Assembly: GCA_947569365.1 (NCBI GenBank)
Contig: CANOSM010000020.1
Span: forward strand, 1 to 37,490
Source of the DNA: an uncultured Clostridium sp.
Lineage (GTDB): Bacteria > Bacillota > Clostridia > TANB77 > CAG-508
Direction of reading: 5' to 3'
DNA: 37,490 nt
Shown: positions 17,403 to 25,457 of the stretch, in pieces
Position numbering within the stretch: position 1 is the stretch's first letter
Layout of the letters: the number at the start of each line of letters is the position of its first letter
Notes under the pieces: generated by a model
Databases searched by the model: none
Seen by the model: only the letters and a program-made list of their open reading frames with translations
Told to the model about the DNA's origin: nothing
Made by a program: the position numbers and the translations under genes

Positions 17403-18380
17403 TTAAATATATTCATTAAAAAATTTCTCTAAAATATAAAAAAATTCTTCTTTACTTTCTGCTTTATTTATTAAGCATTTAAATTTGCTACTTTCTTTCA
17501 TATTTTTAACATACCATGCTACATGTTTTCTTATTTCTCTTACTGCTGTATATTCTCCTTTTTCTTCAAGTAACATATTAAAATGTCTTTTAATTGTTTC
17601 TAACTTTTCTATATTTGATTCTTTTTCTATAATCTTACCATCATGTAGATAACTAATAATATGTTTAAATATCCATGGATTTCCTAAAGTTGCTCGTCCT
17701 ATCATAATTCCATCAACATTTGTGATTTTAAACATTTCTTCAGCAGTCTTTTCATCTATAATATCTCCATTTCCTATCACTGGTATATTTACATTTTCCT
17801 TTACTTGTTTTATTATATTCCAGTCCGCTTTTCCACTATAAAATTCACTTCTTGTTCTTCCATGAATAGTTATAGCACTTGCTCCGCTTTTTTCTATTAC
17901 TTTAGCAGCTTCTACAGCAACAATATTATCATTATCCCATCCTTTTCTAATTTTTACTGTTACAGGAACTTTAGAAACTTCTGTAACTTTTCTCACTATT
18001 CTTTCTACTAAGTCTAGATCTAATAATAATTTACTTCCTTCTCCATTTTTTACTACTTTTGGAGCTGGACATCCCATATTTATATCTATAATCTCAGATC
18101 TTCCATTTAATTTTTTTACCGCTTCTGCCATTATCTCTGGGGCATTTCCAAATATCTGTATTGAAACAGGTCTTTTCTCTCCATACATATTTAACATTTT
18201 TAATGTTTTCTCGTCATTATAATATATAGCTTTAGCACTAACCATCTCTGTTTCTACTAAGCCACATCCATTTTCCTTACATAATTTTCTAAATGGTAAA
18301 TCTGTTATTCCTGCCATTGGTGCTAATATTATATTATTATCTAATTCTACATTTCCTATTTTTAATTTTTTTAAATACAT
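17403..18380 (-). CDS. dusB: tRNA-dihydrouridine synthase (DusB family)
   Basis: A 325-residue FMN-dependent enzyme that reduces uridine to dihydrouridine in tRNA loops. The TIM barrel starts with ILAPMAGITDLPFRKLC (18-34). The catalytic Cys104 lies in DINMGCPAPKVVKNGEGSKLL. FMN and tRNA contacts include ITIHGRTRSEFYSGKADW, VIGNGDI and DGIMIGRATLGNPWIF. A helical C-terminal domain follows. Length is normal. It is the first gene after the terminator 18413-18440 and is followed by the GerS-like gene after 70 bases. Confidence 0.96.
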   Translation of the reverse strand: MYLKKLKIGNVELDNNIILAPMAGITDLPFRKLCKENGCGLVETEMVSAKAIYYNDEKTLKMLNMYGEKRPVSIQIFGNAPEIMAEAVKKLNGRSEIIDINMGCPAPKVVKNGEGSKLLLDLDLVERIVRKVTEVSKVPVTVKIRKGWDNDNIVAVEAAKVIEKSGASAITIHGRTRSEFYSGKADWNIIKQVKENVNIPVIGNGDIIDEKTAEEMFKITNVDGIMIGRATLGNPWIFKHIISYLHDGKIIEKESNIEKLETIKRHFNMLLEEKGEYTAVREIRKHVAWYVKNMKESSKFKCLINKAESKEEFFYILEKFFNEYI

Positions 18381-18412
18381 TTTATCTCCAATTTTCTATT
18401 TATTATTAACTT

Positions 18413-18440
18413 AAAAGGTAAGCTTTATTGCTTACCTTTT
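18413..18440. terminator. Terminator downstream of rodA
   Basis: A perfect 11-bp stem (18413-18423 with 18430-18440) with a 6-base loop, 20 bases after the rodA stop. The stem includes a G/C-rich part (GGTAAGC), and T-runs lie on both sides. Confidence 0.75.
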
Positions 18441-18459
18441 TTATATATTTTTTATATTA

Positions 18460-19563
18460 TTATTCTATGAATATAGCCTTCTGCCTTCTAGCACTGATAT
18501 TTAATAACAATCCTATACAAATAAAGTTTGTTAGAAGTGAACTTCCTCCATAACTAACAAATGGAAGTGGAACACCTGTTATTGGTAATAATCCCATTGT
18601 CATACCTATATTTTCAATCATATGGAATGTAAATATTCCTGCAATTCCTATTGCTATATATGAACCTATATTATCTTTAGCTGTTTTTGCTATAAAAACA
18701 GCTTTTGTTATCAGTACAACATATAGAATTATTATTAGTGCTGATATTATAAATCCCATTTCTTCACCAATAGCAGAAAAAATAAAATCTGTCGTTTTTG
18801 GATGTAAATATCCAAGTTGTGTCTGATTTCCTTGAAATAGTCCCATACCAAACAACTCTCCTGCTCCAATTGCAAGCTTTGATTGTATAATATTGTATCC
18901 TGCACCTCTTGGATCTGATTCAGGATTTAAAAATACTTCTATTCTTGATAAAGCATGTGCTGGTAGTTTAGAATATACAAATGGTATTAATATAGCTACT
19001 AATATAGCAAATGCAAATATATATTTCTTATCTATTCCAGCTGCAAATATAATAAATATTGTTGCAAAAATATATGCTGTAGCTGTACCATAGTCTGGCT
19101 CTAGTATAATAAGTCCTATTGGCACTAGAACTATTAATAATACAGAAATTAGCTTTAGTGGTTTATTTATTTCCTTCTTTCCTTTTGCTTGTAATATATT
19201 TAGTGTATATGTCATAAATAATATTGTAATAATTTTTGCAAATTCTGATGGTTGCAATCTAAATGATTTTATAGCAAACCAACTTTTTGCACCACTTATT
19301 GGATTCGTAAATAATACTATAATAAGTAAAAATATAAATATTCCATAAGCAAATGGCGAGAATTTTACTATATCATTATAATTTAACATTATTGTACATA
19401 TTAGAAAAGGAATACTTACCCCAAAAAATACTAATTGCTTTTTAAATTCATCGTAATTTGAGTTTCTTGTTGTAGAAAATAGTGCTACTAATCCTATTGC
19501 AAACAATAATAAACTACATACAAGTACTCCCCAATCCATATTCTTTAAAATTTTATTTTTCAT
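18460..19563 (-). CDS. rodA: RodA peptidoglycan polymerase (SEDS family)
   Basis: A 367-residue SEDS-family glycosyltransferase with about ten membrane helices, which polymerises lipid II for side-wall growth together with a class B penicillin-binding protein. Family motifs are FRLQPSEFAK (~100-109), ILEPDYGTA with the key Asp (~152-160), the extracellular loop ending GYLHPKTTDFIFSAIGEEMGF and the C-terminal LLPITGVPLPFVSYGGSSLL. These favour RodA over FtsW or SpoVE. It is the last gene of minD > minE > rodA, with 50 bases after minE and a terminator just downstream. Confidence 0.94.
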   Translation of the reverse strand: MKNKILKNMDWGVLVCSLLLFAIGLVALFSTTRNSNYDEFKKQLVFFGVSIPFLICTIMLNYNDIVKFSPFAYGIFIFLLIIVLFTNPISGAKSWFAIKSFRLQPSEFAKIITILFMTYTLNILQAKGKKEINKPLKLISVLLIVLVPIGLIILEPDYGTATAYIFATIFIIFAAGIDKKYIFAFAILVAILIPFVYSKLPAHALSRIEVFLNPESDPRGAGYNIIQSKLAIGAGELFGMGLFQGNQTQLGYLHPKTTDFIFSAIGEEMGFIISALIIILYVVLITKAVFIAKTAKDNIGSYIAIGIAGIFTFHMIENIGMTMGLLPITGVPLPFVSYGGSSLLTNFICIGLLLNISARRQKAIFIE

Positions 19564-19613
19564 AATAAAACTCCACTTTTACTTTAATAGACTTTTTAGT
19601 ATTATTATCCCAT

Positions 19614-20120
19614 TTATTCTATATTTTTATCTATCTCATCTGTATTTGTATTTTCTTGTTCATCATCTGCAAATCTAACAACAACTTCTGTTTGATTCAT
19701 ATCTTCTTCATATGATGATGTTGTTTCTGTTTTTTGTACTTCTTCATTTATTCCACTCATCTGATTTGTTGTTTCATTTAATTTATTAATTTCTATTTCT
19801 TCTGATCTTTCTGCCTTATTTTCATTTTTTATATTTATAATAGGAATATTAGCATATAATGCTGGTGCACCGTTAGTTCCATCTTCTTGTGATTGATTTG
19901 TTAATCTTACATCTATTGCTTTTTCATCTACTTCTATATACTTTTTTATGACATCTATTATTTCTTGTTTCATAAGTTCAAGAAAGTCAACAGAAACATT
20001 TGCTCTATCTTGCATCAACACTAAATGCAATCTTTCTTTTGCTGTATCTTTTGAATTTTCTTCTAGAGATTGCTCTGTTTTCATTATCTTTTTGAAAAAC
20101 TTAGTTATTCCTTCAAACAT
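19614..20120 (-). CDS. minE: MinE cell-division topological factor with long acidic tail
   Basis: MinE activates the MinD ATPase and drives pole-to-pole Min dynamics. Residues 1-90 look like a complete MinE: the membrane-binding amphipathic start MFEGITKFFKKIM, the MinD-interacting segment TAKERLHLVLMQDR (~26-39) and the dimerising topological domain FLELMKQEIIDVIKKYIEVDEKAIDVRL. MinE proteins are normally ~85-90 residues. This one has 168, the extra part being an acidic, low-complexity tail ending in FADDEQENTNTDEIDKNIE. The tail looks disordered and has no known role. It lies 23 bases after minD. Confidence 0.9.
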   Translation of the reverse strand: MFEGITKFFKKIMKTEQSLEENSKDTAKERLHLVLMQDRANVSVDFLELMKQEIIDVIKKYIEVDEKAIDVRLTNQSQEDGTNGAPALYANIPIINIKNENKAERSEEIEINKLNETTNQMSGINEEVQKTETTSSYEEDMNQTEVVVRFADDEQENTNTDEIDKNIE

Positions 20121-20143
20121 TTTTGACCTCCAGTTTTTTATTT

Positions 20144-20941
20144 TTATCTATTTTTTGAAAATATATTTTTAACTTTAGCTACAATTCCTTTATCTCTTCC
20201 TGGAACGCTTACCTCTATATTTTCTCCAAGTATTCTTCTTGAAATTTCAACATATGCTCGTCCAGATGGAGCTTTTTTACTTGACACTACTGGTTCACCT
20301 TTATTAGTTTGAGTAATTATGAATTCATCATCTGGAACAACTCCTATAAGATCAATTGATAATAAATCTACTATATCATCAACATCCATCATTTCACCCT
20401 TTTTTACCATAGTAGGTCTTAATCTGTTTACTACCAATTCTGGATTCTTAATCTCTGATGACTCTAGTAAACCAATGATTCTATCTGCATCTCTTATTGC
20501 TGATATTTCAGCTGTTGTGACTACTATTGCTCTATCTGCACCAGCTATTGCATTTTTAAATCCCTGTTCTATTCCTGCTGGACAATCTATCAATATGTAC
20601 TCAAAATCTTCCTTTAATTTTATCGTTAAATCTTTCATTTGTTCTTCATTTATGGCATTTTTATCTCTCGTTTGAGCTGCTGGAAGTAAAAATAGTTCTT
20701 TAAATCTTTTGTCCTTTATAAGAGCTTGTCTTAATTTACATTTGCCCTCTATTACATCAACAATATCATAAACGATTCTATTTTCTAACCCCATTACAAC
20801 ATCTAGATTTCTTAGTCCTATATCTGTATCAACTAATGCAACCTTTTTTCCTGCTAAAGCAAGTGCTGAACCTAAATTTGCTGTAGTTGTAGTTTTTCCT
20901 ACTCCACCTTTACCAGATGTTATAACTATAACTTCTCCCAT
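20144..20941 (-). CDS. minD: Septum-site-determining ATPase MinD
   Basis: A 265-residue deviant Walker ATPase, normal length. Residues 9-17 give SGKGGVGKT, with the signature Lys11 and Lys16. VDTDIGLRNLDVVMGLENR (switch I region) and IDCPAGIEQGF (switch II) follow. The C-terminal amphipathic helix GIVAKVKNIFSK is the membrane-targeting sequence. ATP-bound dimers sit on the membrane and are released by MinE. The usual partner gene minC is not next to it in this window. Confidence 0.97.
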   Translation of the reverse strand: MGEVIVITSGKGGVGKTTTTANLGSALALAGKKVALVDTDIGLRNLDVVMGLENRIVYDIVDVIEGKCKLRQALIKDKRFKELFLLPAAQTRDKNAINEEQMKDLTIKLKEDFEYILIDCPAGIEQGFKNAIAGADRAIVVTTAEISAIRDADRIIGLLESSEIKNPELVVNRLRPTMVKKGEMMDVDDIVDLLSIDLIGVVPDDEFIITQTNKGEPVVSSKKAPSGRAYVEISRRILGENIEVSVPGRDKGIVAKVKNIFSKNR

Positions 20942-20989
20942 AAGAATCCTCCTTAAATATCATATTTCATATATTGTTATTTCTAATAT

Positions 20990-21018
20990 ATATTATATTC
21001 TTTTATCAAAAAAGTCAA
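20990..21018 (-). promoter_or_regulatory. Promoter of minD-minE-rodA
   Basis: On the minus strand, TTGACT (21013-21018), a 17-base spacer and TAATAT (20990-20995), 48 bases before the minD ATG, which has AAGGAGGA upstream. Confidence 0.6.
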
Positions 21019-21097
21019 TGAAATATAAGAATTTTTGTAATATTCTTGTAACATATTCTTCAAAAGCAATATTCCGCAAGATTTTTTTTAAAATGAC

Positions 21098-21126
21098 TTG
21101 TTCTATTTTAACCTTTCTTATATAAT
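21098..21126 (+). promoter_or_regulatory. Promoter upstream of the hypothetical-por block
   Basis: TTGTTC (21098-21103), a 17-base spacer and a perfect TATAAT (21121-21126), 21 bases before the ATG at 21148. As the gene after that begins only 30 bases past its stop, this may also serve the por genes. Confidence 0.7.
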
Positions 21127-21147
21127 AATTGAAATAAGGAGGAGGAT

Positions 21148-21930
21148 ATGAGAAGATTTCTTAGGCGAAAGAAAAAATTAATAATCAGATTACTTCTTTT
21201 ATTAATTTTTACTATTTTCATTATTTTATTGATAAGATATATTCTGCCAAGTGCTGGAATAAATACTTTTAATTTTAATAATCAAAGTAACAATTCTTCT
21301 GAAGTTGAGGTTACAATTATAGATGAACCAAATGTTACTGTATCATTACCAGAATATATAACTACTGTAAACGAAGCAAATTCTAATACTTTAAAGAGTA
21401 ATACTATAACTTCTAATAATACAAATATTAATAATAGTAATGACAATAATAATTCTAATGAAGTAATTACTTCTACAAAAGGAACTAATGGAAAATCTTA
21501 CACATCATATGTTGATAATAGTGATAAGTATTTTATTACTGTACTATCTTCAGATAATAATTTAACTATTATGCTTAGTAATAAAGCAAAAGATTTATTA
21601 CCACAAAAAACAACTACAAAAATAGGTGTTGAATATAATGTTTCAGGAATATCTGAAACTATTGTAGGTGTATATGATTTCACATATTCTAATTATAAAT
21701 ATCCTATTTTATTATTACTTTCATCATCAGGTAAACTTTATTATATAGATTTAGAAAGTTCAATTAAATCTGGCAAATTTAAAGCTCAAGGTCCTATAAA
21801 AAAAGTTTCTAACATATATAAAATATGTAAAGTAATAGTTACAGATGGAGACAAATCTTATAAATCTGCTGTACTTACTGATGTAGATGGAATTGGATAT
21901 GAATTTACTCTTGATATGATAAAAAAATAA
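21148..21930 (+). CDS. Membrane-anchored hypothetical protein with Asn/Ser linker
   Basis: A 260-residue protein I do not recognise. A very basic start (RRFLRRKKK) leads into one membrane helix (~13-33). A disordered Asn/Ser/Thr-rich linker (~38-115) follows, then a compact outer domain (~116-260), probably of beta type, with YFITVLSSDNNLTIMLSNKAKDLL, YPILLLLSSSGKLYYIDL and a C-terminal VLTDVDGIGYEFTL. GGAGGAGG precedes the ATG. It shares a strand, and probably a transcript, with the pyruvate oxidoreductase genes 30 bases downstream, though nothing in it suggests a metabolic role. Confidence 0.8.
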   Translation: MRRFLRRKKKLIIRLLLLLIFTIFIILLIRYILPSAGINTFNFNNQSNNSSEVEVTIIDEPNVTVSLPEYITTVNEANSNTLKSNTITSNNTNINNSNDNNNSNEVITSTKGTNGKSYTSYVDNSDKYFITVLSSDNNLTIMLSNKAKDLLPQKTTTKIGVEYNVSGISETIVGVYDFTYSNYKYPILLLLSSSGKLYYIDLESSIKSGKFKAQGPIKKVSNIYKICKVIVTDGDKSYKSAVLTDVDGIGYEFTLDMIKK

Positions 21931-21960
21931 TTTATTATTTATATAAAAAAGGAGGTCAAT

Positions 21961-22539
21961 ATGGATAATATGATTGAAATAAGGTGGCATGGTAGAGGTG
22001 GTCAAGGAGCAAAAACTGCTTCACTATTACTAGCTGATGCTGCTTTTAATACTGGAAAATATATTCAAGGATTCCCTGAATATGGACCAGAAAGAATGGG
22101 AGCTCCAATAACAGCTTATAACAGAATTAGTACAAGTCCAATTACTATTCATAGTAATATTTATGAACCTGACTATGTAGTAGTTGTTGATGATAGTCTT
22201 TTAGAAACAGTTGATGTCACTTCTGGATTAAAGAAAACTGGAGCTATTGTTATTAATACAACTAAAGATAATGAAGAAATTAAAAAATTACTAAATGGTT
22301 ATTCTGGAAGTATCTATAAAATAGATGCTAGAAAAATATCTATTGAAACTTTAGGAAAATACTTTCCAAATACTCCAATGCTTGCTTCAATAGTAAAGGT
22401 AAGTAATATTATGTCTGATGAAGAATTTTTATCTGATATGATGCAGTCTTTTAAACATAAATTTGCTAAAAAACCTGAAGTTATTGATGGTAATATGAAG
22501 GCTTTAGAACTAGCTCTAAAGCAAGTTGAAGAAATATAA
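21961..22539 (+). CDS. porG: Pyruvate:ferredoxin oxidoreductase, gamma subunit
   Basis: A 192-residue subunit of a four-subunit 2-oxoacid:ferredoxin oxidoreductase, which oxidatively decarboxylates pyruvate to acetyl-CoA and CO2 with ferredoxin as acceptor. Family marks are EIRWHGRGGQGAKTASLLLA near the start, FPEYGPERMGAPITAYNR (~38-55) and the C-terminal FAKKPEVIDGNMKALE. Gamma is believed to take part in coenzyme A binding. AAAGGAGGTC precedes the start; an in-frame ATG three codons on is less well placed. First gene of the order gamma-delta-alpha-beta, as in archaeal and Thermotoga enzymes. Confidence 0.95.
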   Translation: MDNMIEIRWHGRGGQGAKTASLLLADAAFNTGKYIQGFPEYGPERMGAPITAYNRISTSPITIHSNIYEPDYVVVVDDSLLETVDVTSGLKKTGAIVINTTKDNEEIKKLLNGYSGSIYKIDARKISIETLGKYFPNTPMLASIVKVSNIMSDEEFLSDMMQSFKHKFAKKPEVIDGNMKALELALKQVEEI

Positions 22540-22565
22540 GTAAATAGAAAGGATGATAGATACAT

Positions 22566-22859
22566 ATGACAGATGATAAATTAAACACTAGTACACCATG
22601 GCAAGATTTGACCATTGGTGGAAATATTTATGATGCTGGTAATGCAAAAGAATTTAAAACTGGCGATTGGCGTTCTCAAAAACCTATATGGATAGAAGAA
22701 AAATGTACTCAATGTGGTCTTTGTTTTCCAGTTTGTCCCGATGATGCTATTCCTGTAGGGAAAGATCAAAAAAGAAAAGATTTTAATTATGATGCTTGTA
22801 AAGGTTGCATGGTTTGTGCAAAAGTTTGCCCTTTTAAAGCAATAGAAAAGGAGGTTTAA
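22566..22859 (+). CDS. porD: Pyruvate:ferredoxin oxidoreductase, delta (ferredoxin-like) subunit
   Basis: A 97-residue iron-sulfur subunit with two [4Fe-4S] motifs, CTQCGLCFPVCP (~46-57) and CKGCMVCAKVCP (~78-89), that pass electrons from the catalytic subunits to free ferredoxin. The N-terminal TPWQDLTIGGNIYDAGN stretch is typical of PorD/VorD. It starts 26 bases after porG and ends one base before the porA ATG, so the subunits are surely translated from one message. Confidence 0.96.
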   Translation: MTDDKLNTSTPWQDLTIGGNIYDAGNAKEFKTGDWRSQKPIWIEEKCTQCGLCFPVCPDDAIPVGKDQKRKDFNYDACKGCMVCAKVCPFKAIEKEV

Positions 22860-22860
22860 T

Positions 22861-24048
22861 ATGGCAATTAGAGAAAGATTAAGTGGAAATGAAGCTTCTG
22901 CAATAGCTATGAAACAAATAAATCCTGATGTTGTAGCAGCATTTCCTATTACACCTTCTACAGAGATTCCTCAGTACTTCTCTACTTTTGTAAGTAATGG
23001 AACTGTTGACACAGAATTCGTTGCTGTTGAAAGTGAACATAGTGCTATGAGTGCTTGTATAGGTGCTGAAGCTGCTGGTGCAAGAGCTATGACAGCAACT
23101 TCTTCAAATGGATTATCTTTAATGTGGGAAATGATTTATATAGCTTCTAGTTTAAGATTACCAATTGTTATGAGTTTAGTAAATAGAGCTGTATCAGGAC
23201 CTCTTAATATACATAACGACCATTCTGATGCAATGGGAGTTAGGGATAGTGGTTGGATACAATTATTCTCAGAAAATAATCAAGAAGCATATGACAATTT
23301 AATTATGGCTCATAGAATTGCAGAACATAAAGATGTTTTACTACCACTTATGGTATGTCAAGATGGATTTATAACTTCTCATTCAATTGAAAATATTGAA
23401 TTAATAGAAGATGAAAAAGTAAAAGAATTTGTAGGAAAATATAATCCTGAACATTATTTATTAGATAATAAAAATCCAATGGCTGTTGGACCTTTAGACT
23501 TACAGGGATATTTGTTTGAACATAAAAAACAACAATCAGAAGCAATGAAAAATGCTAAAAAAGTAATATTAGAAGTTGCAAAAGACTTTGAAAAAATGAC
23601 TGGAAGAAAATATGAATTCTTTGAAAAATATAAATTAGATGATGCAGATATTGCTATAGTTTGTATGAATTCAACAGCTGGAACAACAAAATATACTATA
23701 GATAAATTAAGAGAAAAAGGTATAAAAGCAGGACTACTTAAAATAAGAGTATTTAGACCTTTCCCATCAGAAGAAATAGCAGAAGCATTAAATAACTTAA
23801 AAGCTATTGCTGTTTTAGATAAAGCTGACTCTCTAAATGCTGCAGGTGGAGCTTTATATGAAGATGTTGTTTCTGGCTTATATAATGCAAAAGCTACTGT
23901 ACCTGTTGTTAACTATATTTATGGTATTGGTGGTAGAGATACTAAATCAGATGATATTGAAAAAGTTTATAATGATTTACAAGAAATTATGAAAAAAGGA
24001 ACAGTTGAAAATCCTTATAGATATTTAGGTGTAAGGGGGGATAAATAA
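22861..24048 (+). CDS. porA: Pyruvate:ferredoxin oxidoreductase, alpha subunit
   Basis: A 395-residue alpha subunit. The pyrimidine-binding domain starts with LSGNEASAIAMKQINPDVVAAFPITPSTEIPQY, including the Pro-Ser-Thr loop that contacts substrate. VAVESEHSAMSACIGAEAAGARAMTATSSNGL carries the Glu that activates thiamine diphosphate. The C-terminal transketolase-like domain has CMNSTAGTTKY and AVLDKADSLNAAGGALYEDV. Length matches four-subunit enzymes. AAAGGAGG lies just upstream. Pyruvate rather than branched 2-oxoacids is the likeliest substrate by resemblance to PorA, but VOR cannot be excluded. Confidence 0.95.
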   Translation: MAIRERLSGNEASAIAMKQINPDVVAAFPITPSTEIPQYFSTFVSNGTVDTEFVAVESEHSAMSACIGAEAAGARAMTATSSNGLSLMWEMIYIASSLRLPIVMSLVNRAVSGPLNIHNDHSDAMGVRDSGWIQLFSENNQEAYDNLIMAHRIAEHKDVLLPLMVCQDGFITSHSIENIELIEDEKVKEFVGKYNPEHYLLDNKNPMAVGPLDLQGYLFEHKKQQSEAMKNAKKVILEVAKDFEKMTGRKYEFFEKYKLDDADIAIVCMNSTAGTTKYTIDKLREKGIKAGLLKIRVFRPFPSEEIAEALNNLKAIAVLDKADSLNAAGGALYEDVVSGLYNAKATVPVVNYIYGIGGRDTKSDDIEKVYNDLQEIMKKGTVENPYRYLGVRGDK

Positions 24049-25004
24049 TGGCTTATAATCATAAAGAAGTTATTGCAGAAAGACCTTCTAGATTAACATC
24101 TGGACATAGAATGTGTGCTGGCTGTGGTGCTCCTTCTGTTGCAAGAATGATTTTAAGGGCTGTAAAGCCAGAAGATCATGCTGTTATTGCAAATGCTACT
24201 GGTTGTATGGAAGTTTCAACTTTCATATATCCATATACAGCTTGGACAGACTCATTTATACATACAGCTTTTGAATGTGCTGGTGCTACTTTATCTGGTG
24301 CTGAAGCTGCATATAAATCAATGAAAAAGCAAGGAAAATTACCAGAAGATAAGAATACAAAGTTTATTGCTTTTGGTGGAGATGGTGGAACTTATGACAT
24401 TGGTCTTCAAAGTTTATCTGGAGCTATGGAAAGAGGACATGACATGGTATATGTATGTTATGATAATGGTGCTTATATGAACACTGGTATTCAACGTTCT
24501 TCTGCAACACCAAGATTTGCTGATACAACAACATCTCCAGCTGGAACTGTAATTCCTGGAAAAATGCAAGTTAGAAAAGACTTATCTAAAGTAATGGTTG
24601 GACATCATATTCCTTATGTAGCTCAAACTCTTGCTATAGGAAATTATAAAGACTTATATGAAAAGGCTGAAAAAGCTATATATACTGAAGGTGCAGCTTT
24701 CTTAAATGTTATGGCTCCATGTCCTAGAGGATGGGGATATAACACAGAAGATTTAATGAAAATAAATAAACTTGCTGCTGATACTTGTTATTGGCCTTTA
24801 TATGAGGTTATTGATGGTAAATATAAAATAACATATAAACCAGTAAAGAAACTTCCTATAGAAGAATTCTTACGTCCTCAGAAGAGATTTGTACATATGT
24901 TTAAACCAGGTAATGAATGGATGATTAAGGAATTCCAAGATGAAGTTGATAATAGATGGCAAGAGCTATTAGATTTAGAAGAAATTACAAATAAAGAACA
25001 ATAA
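24048..25004 (+). CDS. porB: Pyruvate:ferredoxin oxidoreductase, beta subunit
   Basis: A 318-residue thiamine-diphosphate-binding beta subunit. The N-terminal CAGCG (~23-27) and further Cys residues hold the proximal [4Fe-4S] cluster. The ThDP signature begins FGGDGGTYDIGLQSLSGAMERGHD and continues YDNGAYMNTGIQRSSATP. MAPCPRGWGYNTEDL near the C-terminus is typical of PorB. Its ATG overlaps the porA stop by one base (TAATG), showing translational coupling. A strong terminator follows at 25043-25082. Confidence 0.96.
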   Translation: MAYNHKEVIAERPSRLTSGHRMCAGCGAPSVARMILRAVKPEDHAVIANATGCMEVSTFIYPYTAWTDSFIHTAFECAGATLSGAEAAYKSMKKQGKLPEDKNTKFIAFGGDGGTYDIGLQSLSGAMERGHDMVYVCYDNGAYMNTGIQRSSATPRFADTTTSPAGTVIPGKMQVRKDLSKVMVGHHIPYVAQTLAIGNYKDLYEKAEKAIYTEGAAFLNVMAPCPRGWGYNTEDLMKINKLAADTCYWPLYEVIDGKYKITYKPVKKLPIEEFLRPQKRFVHMFKPGNEWMIKEFQDEVDNRWQELLDLEEITNKEQ

Positions 25005-25042
25005 TATTAGAAAGTTTTGTTATTATTAATATATATTCTTCA

Positions 25043-25082
25043 AAATACGCCAAGAAATATAATAATATTTCTTGGCGTATTT
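25043..25082. terminator. Strong bidirectional terminator after por
   Basis: A perfect 18-bp stem (25043-25060 with 25065-25082) with a 4-base loop, between the converging por operon and the gene at 25093. Its central CGCCAAG is G/C-rich for this genome. Confidence 0.85.
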
Positions 25083-25092
25083 ATTATTATTA

Positions 25093-25440
25093 TTATTCAG
25101 TTAACTTTTTTAGTAGCTTTCTTTTCTTTTCATTCTCATCTAAGTAATATTGTAAAATCAATTCTAATCTACCAATAGACAATTTCTCTAGTATATCTGG
25201 ATGTTCTTTCAATCTCTTCATAAACTCTTTTTTCTCATATTCATTATTTTTTAAATTTACATCAACTTTAAGTCCTTCTAAAAATACTAAATCTTTATTA
25301 TCTATTCTATCTTCTTTATATTCCCTATTATTTATAACGTGTTCTTTATTTATATCTTTGTGAAAAAATGATTTTATTCTTATTAAAAATTTACTTAAAA
25401 AACTATTTTTATATTTTTGTGGTAAATTATTTTCATTCAT
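25093..25440 (-). CDS. Small charged hypothetical protein
   Basis: A 115-residue protein I do not recognise. A short amphipathic basic stretch near the start (FLSKFLIRIKSFFHKD, ~14-29) could touch a membrane or protein surface. The middle is polar, and the C-terminal ~50 residues (EKKEFMKRLKEHPDILEKL, LELILQYYLDENEKKRKLL) are strongly predicted helix. No signal peptide. It starts 17 bases after the 615-residue gene and is the last gene of the kinase-like cassette before the terminator. Confidence 0.75.
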   Translation of the reverse strand: MNENNLPQKYKNSFLSKFLIRIKSFFHKDINKEHVINNREYKEDRIDNKDLVFLEGLKVDVNLKNNEYEKKEFMKRLKEHPDILEKLSIGRLELILQYYLDENEKKRKLLKKLTE

Positions 25441-25457
25441 AATATTATATTTTACTC

